A DNA stretch of 57,844 bases from Oscillatoriales cyanobacterium PMM_0008 (lineage in GTDB: Bacteria > Cyanobacteriota > Cyanobacteriia > Cyanobacteriales > Aerosakkonemataceae): the NCBI GenBank assembly GCA_949128025.1, contig CASBRD010000071.1:1-57844 (forward strand). Direction: 5' to 3'. Below, in pieces: positions 26,492 to 35,169 of the stretch. The notes beneath the pieces were generated by a model, which was not told the origin of the DNA, searched no databases, and saw only the letters and a program-made list of their open reading frames with translations. Position 1 is the stretch's first letter, and every line of letters begins with the position of its first letter. The position numbers were made by a program, and so were the translations under genes.

Positions 26492-29122
26492 TTAGGTTAA
26501 CCGAATAATCTTCAAACTTTCAATGCCTCTATCGTCCACAATCTTAACAGCAACGCGCTGATACTCTCCCATTTCAAAAGGCAAGGAAACAGTACCCTGA
26601 TAAGACTCAATTAAATCCTCATCTATTTCGGCTTTAAGATTGCGGGCTAGACGTGACCAAGCATCTTTTTCCCCTGCCATTGGGAAGAAAACCTGACGGG
26701 GGAAAACGCTTCTACCATCATAGTCAATATCTAACATCCATACGGCAATTTTTTCGACGCTGCCAGATTCAATATTTCCGGTTTTGGTATTATAATAATC
26801 GAAGCCAAAAACTTCGACTTCCCACTTACCTTGATTTTCCCCTTTATCGATGCGGCGCAGTGCAACATCGGGTTGACCCATCAGCCAGAAACTATCGTTA
26901 CTAGCGCGTTTTTTCTTGAGGTCTTCTGTTAGTAAATCGGCGTTCATTTGTGCTTTCAGAAGTGTGACTCCCGGCCAGTTAGTTTCGTCGATGTCTTTGG
27001 ATGCTTCGGGGTCAAATTGGAAGGCGGCAAAGATGATTAATTTGGGTTTGGGGACTAAAGTTTGTGCTTCTTCAAGTGCTTGGGTAACTTGCCGTTGTTC
27101 TAGGGGTGCGTGTTCTTGCCCGAAGGAAATAACGACTCGCGTGGGTTTATCGTAATTACTAGCAGCTTCTTTGACGGTATTAGCGAGATTTTCTTCCCCC
27201 TGTTCACGGGGGGACTGAGGGGGGTTAGGTTTGGTTTCGGCATCGGCATGAAGCCAACGAGTGCCTGGTAAAGGTTCGACTCGCGAGAATAAAATGTATT
27301 GTCCGTTTTTACCGCGAATCCCTGTTTTTAGCATTTCATCGCGCCATTCTGATTGTCGCAATGTTTCGCCGGAACGGGTGATTGAATTGTCAGCAACGGG
27401 GGGATTGATAATGTCATCAATGGGTTTTACTGTGGGGGCGGGAACTGCCTCAACTGTAAATGGGCCTGTGACTCTGACTTTGGATTTGTCGGGTAAAGGT
27501 TGGTCGTAGAGGGTTTCTTGGTCGGCGTATTTATTAATCGCTTGTTCTATTTGTATCGGCTTCATGCCTTCCCGGATTTCGGGGTTATTGGCGATAGATT
27601 CGAGGGTGATGTGAGGGACGGTTTTGTATTTGAAACCACTGCCTACGCCTTCCTGTGGTATTGCTAATTGGTAATAGTCAAAGGTAGCGGTCATTAACCG
27701 TTGTTTTGCTAGGGTTATTGCTACTCTTGAAGTATCGCAGGTTATCCATCTGCGTCCCCATTGTTCGGCAACATAGGCAGTCGTGCCGCTACCGCAGGTG
27801 ATGTCCAGGACTAAATCACCTGGGTCTGTTGACATTAAAAGACAGCGTTGTATGACTATTGGAGAAGTTTGAACGACATAAATTTTGTCACCAGGTCTAC
27901 CAGCTATTCCTGTATCTGTCCAACAGTTAGTAATTTCAAATAGTGGGAAATCATCTAAATATCTTATGTATCCTAGTGAATTAGAACGAGTATACAATCT
28001 TGAAGCTTTCTCAAGATTATTCATTCCTTGTTGATTAGTTTTAAATCCGCCCCAATATTGTTTATCGTTAATTTCATAAGATAAAACTGGATTGCCTTGA
28101 CTGGTTAAGTTGTCTATACGAAATACTTTTGATCCTTTCCCTAGTATAGAATAATCGTCTATTTCATCTTGAGTTATCGAACGTTTTTCGCCAGTCGATG
28201 ACATTACATATTTATATTCACCTCCACCATCCCCACCAAGTTCTTTTTTTGAAAATAGTTGTCGGTACTTAATTTTATTCTTAGACTTTCCATAGTAAAT
28301 TAAGTAATCAGAAGTTCGAGACAATAGACTTCCTCTTAATCCACTGGTTTTGGCAAAACTAATCATACTTACCAAATTTTCCCGCCCAAAAACCTCATCC
28401 ATCAAATTTCTAACTAAATGCAAATTTTCATCAGAAATCTGCACAAAAATACTACCACTTTCGGACAATAACTCCCTCGCCAATAACAATCTATCTCTTA
28501 AATAAGTCAAATAAGAATGAATCCCCAACTCCCAAGTATCCCGAAACGCTTTAATCATTTCTGGTTCTTGAGTCAAATCCTCATCTTTCCCATCTTTCAC
28601 ATCGCGCTTATTCACAAAGGGCTGAAAATTTGAACCATATTTAATCCCATAGGGCGGATCGAAATAAATCATCTGCACTTGTCCCGCCATGCCCTCTTTT
28701 TCTAACAGGGAATTCATCACTAACAGCGAGTCTCCAGCAACTAAACGATTACTCCAATTATGCTGATGCTTGTAAAACTCGATCGCCTGTCGAATGGGAG
28801 GATTTTCTTCTGGTATCTCAAACAGAGATAACTGCACACCTTCACTTTGATTCGGCTTGCGAACTGCTTCTATAATAGTGCGAGGATCGATGCGTTCGTG
28901 AACGTGCAGCGAAACAGTCGGTACTGCAAAATTAGTATGTTCTGCCTTACCCGCCCAAACTAACTGCGGATCGAGGTGCGGATCGTAGCTATAATTTTTA
29001 CGATCGCCATCGGGATCGGTTTCCGGGGTAACAAGTCCCACAGGTGGGTTATTGACTCGTTGCTTGTCTTTGTGATCGTATTGGGCGATCGGTTTTTGGT
29101 CGGGTTTCTTTTGTCTCGCCAT
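26492..29122 (-). CDS. Site-specific DNA methyltransferase (type III Mod-like, beta class)
   Basis: 876 residues, ATG 29122. Catalytic DPPYGI at 155-160 precedes the SAM-binding motif (LDITCGSGTT, 439-448), the order of beta-class N6-adenine/N4-cytosine enzymes. A variable central region (~240-420) probably reads DNA. The long C-terminal third (~500-876) has Mod-associated domains. A stretch NPPQSPREQGEE (~640-655) is encoded by a G-rich dispersed repeat in frame. It probably pairs with the endonuclease at 20929-23733 and would protect host DNA while Res cuts unmodified DNA. Confidence 0.88.
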   Translation of the reverse strand: MARQKKPDQKPIAQYDHKDKQRVNNPPVGLVTPETDPDGDRKNYSYDPHLDPQLVWAGKAEHTNFAVPTVSLHVHERIDPRTIIEAVRKPNQSEGVQLSLFEIPEENPPIRQAIEFYKHQHNWSNRLVAGDSLLVMNSLLEKEGMAGQVQMIYFDPPYGIKYGSNFQPFVNKRDVKDGKDEDLTQEPEMIKAFRDTWELGIHSYLTYLRDRLLLARELLSESGSIFVQISDENLHLVRNLMDEVFGRENLVSMISFAKTSGLRGSLLSRTSDYLIYYGKSKNKIKYRQLFSKKELGGDGGGEYKYVMSSTGEKRSITQDEIDDYSILGKGSKVFRIDNLTSQGNPVLSYEINDKQYWGGFKTNQQGMNNLEKASRLYTRSNSLGYIRYLDDFPLFEITNCWTDTGIAGRPGDKIYVVQTSPIVIQRCLLMSTDPGDLVLDITCGSGTTAYVAEQWGRRWITCDTSRVAITLAKQRLMTATFDYYQLAIPQEGVGSGFKYKTVPHITLESIANNPEIREGMKPIQIEQAINKYADQETLYDQPLPDKSKVRVTGPFTVEAVPAPTVKPIDDIINPPVADNSITRSGETLRQSEWRDEMLKTGIRGKNGQYILFSRVEPLPGTRWLHADAETKPNPPQSPREQGEENLANTVKEAASNYDKPTRVVISFGQEHAPLEQRQVTQALEEAQTLVPKPKLIIFAAFQFDPEASKDIDETNWPGVTLLKAQMNADLLTEDLKKKRASNDSFWLMGQPDVALRRIDKGENQGKWEVEVFGFDYYNTKTGNIESGSVEKIAVWMLDIDYDGRSVFPRQVFFPMAGEKDAWSRLARNLKAEIDEDLIESYQGTVSLPFEMGEYQRVAVKIVDDRGIESLKIIRLT

Positions 29123-29216
29123 CCAACTTTACCTAGCTTCAAAACCTTGAGTTTACAATTTATTTGACGCTTTTGCCGAAGTTGTTGAGGTTTTTTTGCG
29201 ATCGCACTCTACCCCC

Positions 29217-29513
29217 TCACCCTCTCACCCTCTCACGCGATCGCCCATAAATCACATCTAACCACACCGGCACAACAAACTTCCCCTCAGCCCAAGCTGC
29301 TACTACCTTCTCAACATCGAACTCTACCAGCTTAGCCGTGCCTTCCTGCAACTCTTTGACAAAAATTAACCGCTTTGGCTCTCGATCGCTCAAAACCCCC
29401 GGATACTGCTCCTTAAGCGTCTTCAGCACTTCCCGCGCCACCTCAAACGTAAAACCCGCCCACCCCGAAGCTGCTATCCCTTGCGGATAGGAATGTAGGT
29501 GCGCCCCCAGCAA
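29217..29513 (-). CDS. Hypothetical protein, possibly a gene fragment
   Basis: Up to 98 residues from a TTG at 29513; no clear ribosome site. The frame stays open a further 16 codons upstream to a TGA, reading FSGHHCGKPAPV, which looks protein-like, so the true N-terminus may be missing. The sequence has helix/strand-like content (VAREVLKTLKEQYPG, RLIFVKELQEGTAKLVEFDV) but I recognise no family. Confidence 0.35.
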   Translation of the reverse strand: MLGAHLHSYPQGIAASGWAGFTFEVAREVLKTLKEQYPGVLSDREPKRLIFVKELQEGTAKLVEFDVEKVVAAWAEGKFVVPVWLDVIYGRSRERVRG

Positions 29514-29539
29514 TACGGGTGCGGGTTTACCGCAGTGGT

Positions 29540-29640
29540 GGCCACTGAATCACCTCCGACCAAGGGGGAACCCACCTTATTTTTTTCGTGAACCTAAGCG
29601 GGAGTGAAATCCCCAAGAGGTTGACGAATCTTCTGATGTA
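29540..29640 (+). ncRNA. Possible partial c-di-AMP (ydaO/yuaA)-like riboswitch segment
   Basis: The plus strand carries CTGAATCACC, then GGGGGAACCCA, an AT-rich hairpin region, and GGGAGTGAAATCCCC. This resembles the order of conserved blocks (CGCUGAAU, GGGGAACC, GGGGUGAAUC) at the 5' side of ydaO riboswitches. The usual 3' block (GACAGCUAAC) is not seen, and no plus-strand gene follows closely before the antisense of tRNA-Cys. It may be a remnant or a chance match. Confidence 0.28.
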
Positions 29641-29650
29641 CAGTACATAA

Positions 29651-29722
<72 letters not shown>

Positions 29723-29835
29723 GTAACTCAGGAATACCAATATAACAAATTTACCTCTCCTTGAAAAGCTTTATCCAAACAAATCTCACAATGTAAACAA
29801 ATGTAACAATAATGCAGTCAAAGCGTTTTAATGTC

Positions 29836-29864
29836 TTGACAGCGGGCTATCTAATCGATAAGGT
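29836..29864 (+). promoter_or_regulatory. Candidate sigma70-type promoter before the RHH-ycf46 genes
   Basis: TTGACA at 29836-29841 and TAAGGT at 29859-29864 are separated by 17 bases, followed by ATATAC and the RHH start at 29901. The -35 box is a consensus match; the -10 box is weak. Confidence 0.4.
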
Positions 29865-29900
29865 GATATACATACCCGGGTAGAACGACTGAAGAGTCAT

Positions 29901-30245
29901 ATGCAAGATAAACAAAAGGTTACGTTGTATCTTTCACCAGAGCTGCATCGTCAACTCAAGATTCGAGCCGCAATTGACTCAGAACCGATGTCATCGATTG
30001 CCGAACGAGCCATTATCTTCTACCTAACTCACCCAGAAGTGATAGACGAGATAGAGGCATCTTACGGGCAAACGCATCGAGTTTACAGTTGTCCGGAGTG
30101 TAAGGGTTCCGTCGTAGTCCAACAGGGAGATTTAGTTTCCCTAAACAAACAGCCAGGTGTACTTGCAGAAGAACTTTCGGTTGAAAAGGTGACAGTAACA
30201 TCTGGAACCGATCAACAGGGAGAGCAAGAGTTGGTTCCCTGCTAA
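29901..30245 (+). CDS. Ribbon-helix-helix-like protein with CxxC motif
   Basis: 114 residues, ATG 29901. The N-terminus (KVTLYLSPELHRQLKIRAAIDSEPMSSIAERAI is described by its KVTLYLSPELHRQLKIRA start) is a ribbon-helix-helix domain of CopG/MetJ type. A CPEC motif follows (YSCPECKGS). Only two Cys form the pair, with a third at the C-terminus, so full Zn binding is uncertain. It precedes ycf46 on the same strand by 92 bases, so it may regulate or act with the Ycf46/Ycf35 genes; this is inference. Confidence 0.7.
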   Translation: MQDKQKVTLYLSPELHRQLKIRAAIDSEPMSSIAERAIIFYLTHPEVIDEIEASYGQTHRVYSCPECKGSVVVQQGDLVSLNKQPGVLAEELSVEKVTVTSGTDQQGEQELVPC

Positions 30246-30337
30246 AGTCGCAAACTCGATCGCAGCAGGCAACTCTTTAGGAAAATTCTAGCAAGGTCTG
30301 CACCGTCTCCATTCGGTCGATAGTAGGTCGTGGCGAA

Positions 30338-31861
30338 ATGAAAGAAGAACTCAGCGTTCTGATTCAAGCTCAATATCCTCTGATCTACCTCGTGACATCC
30401 GAGGAAGAGCGGGCAGAGCAGGCAATAGCGACAATCGCTCAAATGAAACCCCCGCGACGGGTGTTTGTGTGGACGGTGACTCACGGAATGGTCGAGTATG
30501 GCCAACCGCGCCACGTTACCCAGCACAATACCGTTTCGCCAGAAGCAGCGATTGAGTGGGTGATGAACCGACAGAAAGACCCTCAGCGAGATTCTAGTAT
30601 TTTCATCTTCAAGGATCTGCATCCATTTATCGAGTCTCCAGCAACGACGCGATGGTTAAGGGATGCGATCGCCAGCTTCAAAGGCACCCAAAAAACCATC
30701 ATCCTGATGTCCCCGGTGCAAACCATTCCGATCGAGCTGGAGAAGGAAGTTGTAGTTCTGGACTTCGCGCTGCCGGACATGGCAGAGCTCAATCAGGTGT
30801 TGACGCAGCATTTAGATCCCAGTCGTGCGCGTAGACTGACGACAGAAGCGCGGGAAAAACTCCTGAGAGCAGCCCTGGGGCTGACGAAGGATGAAGCAGA
30901 AAAGGTGTACCGTAAAGCACAGGTCACCAATGGCCGCCTGACCGAATCAGAAGTAGACATCATACTTTCCGAGAAAAAACAGTTAATCCGTCGCAACGGT
31001 ATTCTGGAATATATTGAGGAAGACGAAACGATTGATTCGATCGGTGGTTTAGAAGAGCTAAAACGATGGCTCAAACAACGCTCCAATGCTTTTACAGAGC
31101 GAGCCAGAGAGTATGGTCTGCCTCAGCCAAAGGGGATGCTAATCCTGGGTGTACCCGGTTGCGGCAAGTCCCTGATTGCTAAGACAACTTCCCGCCTTTG
31201 GGGTCTGCCACTTTTGCGATTGGACATGGGCCGCGTGTATGACGGCTCAATGGTAGGTCGCTCAGAGGCCAATCTCAGAAATGCTTTAAAAACGGCAGAA
31301 TCTATTTCCCCAGTGATCTTATTCATTGATGAGTTGGACAAAGCTTTTGCGGGTAGCACTGGCTCAGCCGACTCTGATGGAGGCACTTCTAGCCGCATAT
31401 TCGGCTCCTTCCTCACATGGATGCAAGAGAAAACCTCACCAGTATTTGTGATGGCGACAGCAAACCGAGTGGAACGCCTACCTGGGGAATTTTTGAGGAA
31501 GGGTCGCTTTGATGAGATTTTCTTTGTAGATTTGCCTACTCCAGAAGAACGCCAGGAGATCTTTAAGATTCACATAGGTAAGCGACGCCGAGATGTAGCT
31601 CGCTTCGACCTAGAACAATTAGCTAAAGTCTCCGATGGTTTCTCTGGAGCAGAAATTGAGCAGGGATTAATTGCTTCGATGTACGAAGCCTTTGCTCAAG
31701 AACGAGAATTCACGCAGCTTGATATTATTGCCGCAATTAAAGCGACACAGCCGCTGTCTAGAACAATGACAGAACAGGTAACGGCCCTGCGAGATTGGGC
31801 CAGACAGCGTGCTAGACCAGCTGCATCCTCCGTCGCCGAATATCAGCGCATGGAGTTTTAA
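30338..31861 (+). CDS. ycf46: AAA+ ATPase, Ycf46 family
   Basis: 507 residues, ATG 30338. The N-terminus (LIQAQYPLIYLVTSEEERAEQ) and architecture match plastid/cyanobacterial Ycf46. The C-terminal AAA+ module has Walker A VPGCGKS (~269-278), Walker B VILFIDELDK (~325-335), a sensor-1 region (VFVMATANRV) and Arg-finger/sensor-2 features. The role of Ycf46 is poorly defined; it has been linked to inorganic carbon use and to stress in cyanobacteria. It is followed by ycf35 with a 140-base gap. Confidence 0.9.
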   Translation: MKEELSVLIQAQYPLIYLVTSEEERAEQAIATIAQMKPPRRVFVWTVTHGMVEYGQPRHVTQHNTVSPEAAIEWVMNRQKDPQRDSSIFIFKDLHPFIESPATTRWLRDAIASFKGTQKTIILMSPVQTIPIELEKEVVVLDFALPDMAELNQVLTQHLDPSRARRLTTEAREKLLRAALGLTKDEAEKVYRKAQVTNGRLTESEVDIILSEKKQLIRRNGILEYIEEDETIDSIGGLEELKRWLKQRSNAFTERAREYGLPQPKGMLILGVPGCGKSLIAKTTSRLWGLPLLRLDMGRVYDGSMVGRSEANLRNALKTAESISPVILFIDELDKAFAGSTGSADSDGGTSSRIFGSFLTWMQEKTSPVFVMATANRVERLPGEFLRKGRFDEIFFVDLPTPEERQEIFKIHIGKRRRDVARFDLEQLAKVSDGFSGAEIEQGLIASMYEAFAQEREFTQLDIIAAIKATQPLSRTMTEQVTALRDWARQRARPAASSVAEYQRMEF

Positions 31862-32001
31862 AAGCTTTCTCCTGCTCCCAACAGGAGGAAAGGCTAGCAA
31901 AAGCTAGCGGGTTAAGAGAATGCCGCGATCGCTCTCATACGCGGCTAGATCGTCACAAAAACGTTGTCGTTTGTTTGTAACTTCTCTAGGAGGAAATCCG
32001 A

Positions 32002-32355
32002 ATGTCTCACTTTAGCACACTGCGTACCAAAATCACTGAATCCGAAATCCTCAAGGCTTCTCTGCGCGACCTGGGCATCAGCGTCAAGAGCAATGCCGAT
32101 GTGCGTGGATACAACGGCCAACGAGTTCGGGCTGACTTGGTTGCAGTTCTGGAAGGCGAATACGATTTGGGCTGGTCTCGCAATAGCGATGGGTCTTTCG
32201 ACCTGATTGCTGACCTGTGGGGTGTCGCTAAGAAGCACAACCAGACCGATCTGATCAATTCCATCAATCAGAAGTACGCTGTTAACAAGACTCTGGCTGA
32301 AGTGAAGCAGCGCGGTCTCCAAAACGCCAATGTCAAGTTGGTAGTGCAAAAATAA
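32002..32355 (+). CDS. ycf35: Ycf35 / DUF1257 family protein
   Basis: 117 residues, ATG 32002, with AGGAGG 9 bases upstream. A small plastid/cyanobacterial family: start SHFSTLRTKITESEILKASL, centre VRADLVAVLEGEYDLGW, end GLQNANVKLVV. Function unknown. The ycf46-ycf35 order on one strand suggests a shared transcript. An imperfect hairpin (TTTCTCCTG...CAGGAGGAAA) at ~31866-31893 lies in the gap and could tune expression. Confidence 0.9.
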   Translation: MSHFSTLRTKITESEILKASLRDLGISVKSNADVRGYNGQRVRADLVAVLEGEYDLGWSRNSDGSFDLIADLWGVAKKHNQTDLINSINQKYAVNKTLAEVKQRGLQNANVKLVVQK

Positions 32356-32494
32356 TTGCTCTGTTGCGTTCCCAAGCTCACGGGTTAATCGACAGGAGGT
32401 TAGCCCGTTTCTATTCCACTTCCTTTCTACTAAGCCCCTTTACCGAAAAGGGGAACTAATGAACCAAAAATCTTCTACCCTTGTAAACGCAAAA

Positions 32495-32521
32495 AAAGGC
32501 CAGCTTTTCTAGCTGGCCTTT
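32495..32521. terminator. Bidirectional terminator between ycf35 and aroF
   Basis: AAAGGCCAGCT and AGCTGGCCTTT form a perfect 11-base stem with a 5-base loop, with A-run and T-rich flanks, serving both convergent genes. Confidence 0.85.
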
Positions 32522-32530
32522 CTCATTTCA

Positions 32531-33589
32531 TTATGCTAAGGCGGCAACAGCTTGAGGCCAGCGTTCCATTGCTTTACCGATCGGAGCCATTTCTTGCATC
32601 AAACGATCGAATCTTTCGGGAGTGAGAGATTGAGGGCCATCAGACAAAGCTTTGGCTGGGTTGGGATGAACTTCAATCATCAGGGAATCTGCACCAGCTG
32701 CGATCGAAGCCATTGCCATTGCAGGGACGTATTCGGCGCGACCGGTGCCGTGGCTGGGGTCGATCATAATAGGCAAGTGGGAGAGACTCCGCAAGACGGG
32801 TACTGCCGATAAATCGAGCGTATTGCGTGCGTACTGGCGATCGAACGTGCGAATGCCTCGTTCGCACAAAATCACATTCTGGTTGCCAGCAGCGAGAATA
32901 TACTCAGCCGCCATCAACCAATCTTCGATCGTCGCCGCCATCCCCCGCTTCAGAAGAACCGGCTTTTCCTGCGCCCCCACTTTTTTAAGCAGAGAGAAAT
33001 TCTGCATATTGCGGGCTCCAATTTGGATTACGTCTGCATACTCTCCCAGTACTTCCAAATCTGCGGCATCCATCAATTCTGTAATAATCCCCAAACCTGT
33101 CGCTTCACGGGCCGCTGCTAGCAATTCCAACGCACTCTCACCGTGACCTTGGAAGGCGTATGGAGAAGTACGAGGCTTATACGCACCGCCACGCAGGAAC
33201 TGCGCCCCAGCTGCCTTTACCCGCCGCGCTGTTTCCACAATCATCTCCTCATTCTCAACGGAACAAGGCCCAGCAACGACTACCAGGGGATGGTGCAAAC
33301 CAATGGAAACAGGCCCGTTGGGAGTAGGAACTACTACTTCCGAAGCTTCGCCGTGGCGGTACTCCAGGCTAGCTCGTTTAAACGGCTGTTCCACCCGCAG
33401 AACTTGCTCGATCCAGGGGCTAATTTCCTGCATTTGCAGCGGGTCTAAGTGAGCCGTATCGCCGACTACACCAATCACCACTTTATGCTTACCAACAATT
33501 TTTTCTGGCGTCAGTCCCCAGGTGGAGAGTTCTTCGGTAAGACGGGTAATCTCGACTTCTGGGGAGCCGATTTTCATGACCACGATCAT
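32531..33589 (-). CDS. aroF: 3-deoxy-7-phosphoheptulonate synthase (DAHP synthase, AroF type)
   Basis: 352 residues, ATG 33589 (a second ATG four codons later is also possible). The enzyme catalyses the first step of aromatic amino acid synthesis from PEP and erythrose-4-phosphate. An N-terminal ferredoxin-like/ACT-type domain (~1-90) precedes the barrel. Signature segments: GPCSVENEEMI, GGAYKPRTSPYAFQG, GARNMQNFSLL, KRGMAATIEDWL, ERGIRTF and DPSHGTGRAEYVPAMA with metal-ligand residues. This is the beta-type I enzyme usual in cyanobacteria. Confidence 0.94.
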   Translation of the reverse strand: MIVVMKIGSPEVEITRLTEELSTWGLTPEKIVGKHKVVIGVVGDTAHLDPLQMQEISPWIEQVLRVEQPFKRASLEYRHGEASEVVVPTPNGPVSIGLHHPLVVVAGPCSVENEEMIVETARRVKAAGAQFLRGGAYKPRTSPYAFQGHGESALELLAAAREATGLGIITELMDAADLEVLGEYADVIQIGARNMQNFSLLKKVGAQEKPVLLKRGMAATIEDWLMAAEYILAAGNQNVILCERGIRTFDRQYARNTLDLSAVPVLRSLSHLPIMIDPSHGTGRAEYVPAMAMASIAAGADSLMIEVHPNPAKALSDGPQSLTPERFDRLMQEMAPIGKAMERWPQAVAALA

Positions 33590-33734
33590 ATTGAAAATCC
33601 TTTGTTAAGTTCTTTGCGTGCAGAATGGCTAAAAGCTAACCTATAGGTTCTCATATCAGCCTGGATGGAGCCAACGTGCGTCTTGCACTTTTGGCATAGG
33701 CAATATGCCTAGCGTCATTGTGGCACCAGGAATA

Positions 33735-34232
33735 TTAATTTTTTTGCTTACTCGATCGCCAAGCTGCCGTCATCCGCCCCCAGTTGGTGGTAAATTGTTC
33801 CCACCCTAATTTGCTCCCTGATGTTTCTTCATCCCAGGATGCAGAGAGGACGCCATAGGTCAATCCTAAAGCACCCAGACCGAAAAAGCCGATGCTAACC
33901 AAGACAACTACCGGGTTGGGAAGGTTGAACCAGGCATGACTTACCACAACGTAGCTGATAATAAACGTGGCAATCCCCAAAAAAGTGGGAATACCAGAGA
34001 AAAGTGCCATCCGCGAGATCATGCGCTGGCTGACTGCTTCTGGAATGGCCATTGCTTTTTGGGAAACCGATCGCGGTTTATTATCCTTTTTATCCGCAAC
34101 GGACGTTACGGGTTGGTTTTTAGCTGGCTTTTTGGCATTTTTCTTCGGTTCAAAGGGTAAGCGTTCCTTAGTTTGGGAAGACTCCTTTGGAGTGTCGTCA
34201 GCTTTGCTTTTGGGTTGAGGTTCGGAAGCCAT
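33735..34232 (-). CDS. PAM68 family photosystem assembly protein (DUF3464)
   Basis: 165 residues, ATG 34232. A lysine-rich soluble N-terminus (~1-65: FEPKKNAKKPAKNQP) is followed by two membrane spans (GIPTFLGIATFIISYVVVSH and VVVLVSIGFFGLGALGLTYG) and a short tail. This is the PAM68 layout; the plant homologue assists photosystem II assembly. The gene starts 5 bases after rpsO, a conserved cyanobacterial pairing, so it is probably co-transcribed with rpsO. Confidence 0.9.
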   Translation of the reverse strand: MASEPQPKSKADDTPKESSQTKERLPFEPKKNAKKPAKNQPVTSVADKKDNKPRSVSQKAMAIPEAVSQRMISRMALFSGIPTFLGIATFIISYVVVSHAWFNLPNPVVVLVSIGFFGLGALGLTYGVLSASWDEETSGSKLGWEQFTTNWGRMTAAWRSSKQKN

Positions 34233-34237
34233 AACCT

Positions 34238-34507
34238 TTAACCGCGAATGCCAAGGCGACCGATTAACCCTTGATAGCGCTCTGGATTTTCCTTGGAAAT
34301 AAAGGACAGCAGGCGCTTGCGTTGACCAATCAGCTTCAACAAACCCCGCCGGGAAGCGTGGTCTTTGTGATTGGCTTTGAGGTGTTCGCTCAGGCGGTTA
34401 ATGCGTTCCGTCAGTACGGCAATTTGCACATCTGCCGAACCAGTATCTGTCTCATGGATTTGATACTGGTCAATGATCTCGTGCTTTCGCTCTTGCGTAA
34501 GGGTCAT
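34238..34507 (-). CDS. rpsO: 30S ribosomal protein S15
   Basis: 89 residues, exactly the family length. Conserved segments: [43 protein letters not shown] and the end of the protein. Binds 16S rRNA in the small subunit platform. First gene of an rpsO-PAM68 pair. ATG 34507. Confidence 0.98.
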   Translation of the reverse strand: MTLTQERKHEIIDQYQIHETDTGSADVQIAVLTERINRLSEHLKANHKDHASRRGLLKLIGQRKRLLSFISKENPERYQGLIGRLGIRG

Positions 34508-34809
34508 AGTTTCAGTGTGTGTACGTTAATTCAGCAGCTTTTTATCATACCATAGCCGACTCGGAGTATGTGTTGGGGTCGATCGCATCTACCAATTCAA
34601 TCGGTTCCCCAGACCAAACTTTCAGAGTTGTGAGACTTTATAGCAAAGTGCAAGGTCAGCCGTAAAAACACAGTCGCTTCCTTCCGGGGAATAGCTCTAT
34701 ACTGTCCTAACATAAATGACTGTGGCTGTAATACAAAAAGTCCCTAAACTCTAACTTTAGGGACTTTTACGCTGAACAAATATTAATAAGTAACTCGAAT
34801 CAGTTGCTC
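34508..34809. other. Intergenic region with terminator, no gene seen
   Basis: It holds the rpsO upstream sequence and the terminator hairpin at 34736-34768. No ORF of interest is seen in 302 bases. Confidence 0.5.
34736..34768. terminator. Terminator downstream of the cyanophycinase fragment
   Basis: AAAAGTCCCTAAA and TTTAGGGACTTTT make a perfect 13-base stem with a 7-base loop, flanked by T-rich sequence. It lies 42 bases after the stop of the minus-strand cphB fragment. Confidence 0.8.
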
Positions 34810-35169
34810 TTAAGCGGCTTTCTGAGCGGTTTTCTCAAGGATAGGTTTTCGTGTTTTTAGATTAAACCGATATCCATGTGGAAGAATATGCAGCTTGGCT
34901 CCACAAATTGCCAAAGCCTCATCCTTCAAGAGTTCGTCCACATTGATATGGATAATCTCTGCTACATCGACAACGGTGACAGCGCCCTCACCCACCACTT
35001 GAAACTCGTCGCCCTGCACTACAACAGCTGTATCTTCATCAATACCGAATCCCAAAACGGCTGGCTGCTGTGCCAATGCTGAAAGTAAGCGTCCCAAACG
35101 TCCGCGCTGTGAGAAATGCTGATCGATTACTATCCCCGGCAGGTAGCCCATACCCGGCCCCATTTCCAC
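34810..35169 (-). pseudogene. cphB: C-terminal part of cyanophycinase (5'-truncated cphB)
   Basis: 119 codons matching the C-terminal half of cyanophycinase: GPGMGYLPGIVIDQHFSQRG, then LLSALAQQPAVLGFGIDEDT and the GEGAVTVVDV strand, with the DQHF His region. Full-length CphB (~270 residues) hydrolyses cyanophycin with a Ser nucleophile in a G-SAG motif in its N-terminal half. That half is missing: the frame upstream runs only four codons to a TAG (35182-35184). The first ~54 bases overlap the cphA2 start on the opposite strand. It is therefore probably inactive. The 3' terminator remains. Confidence 0.8.
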
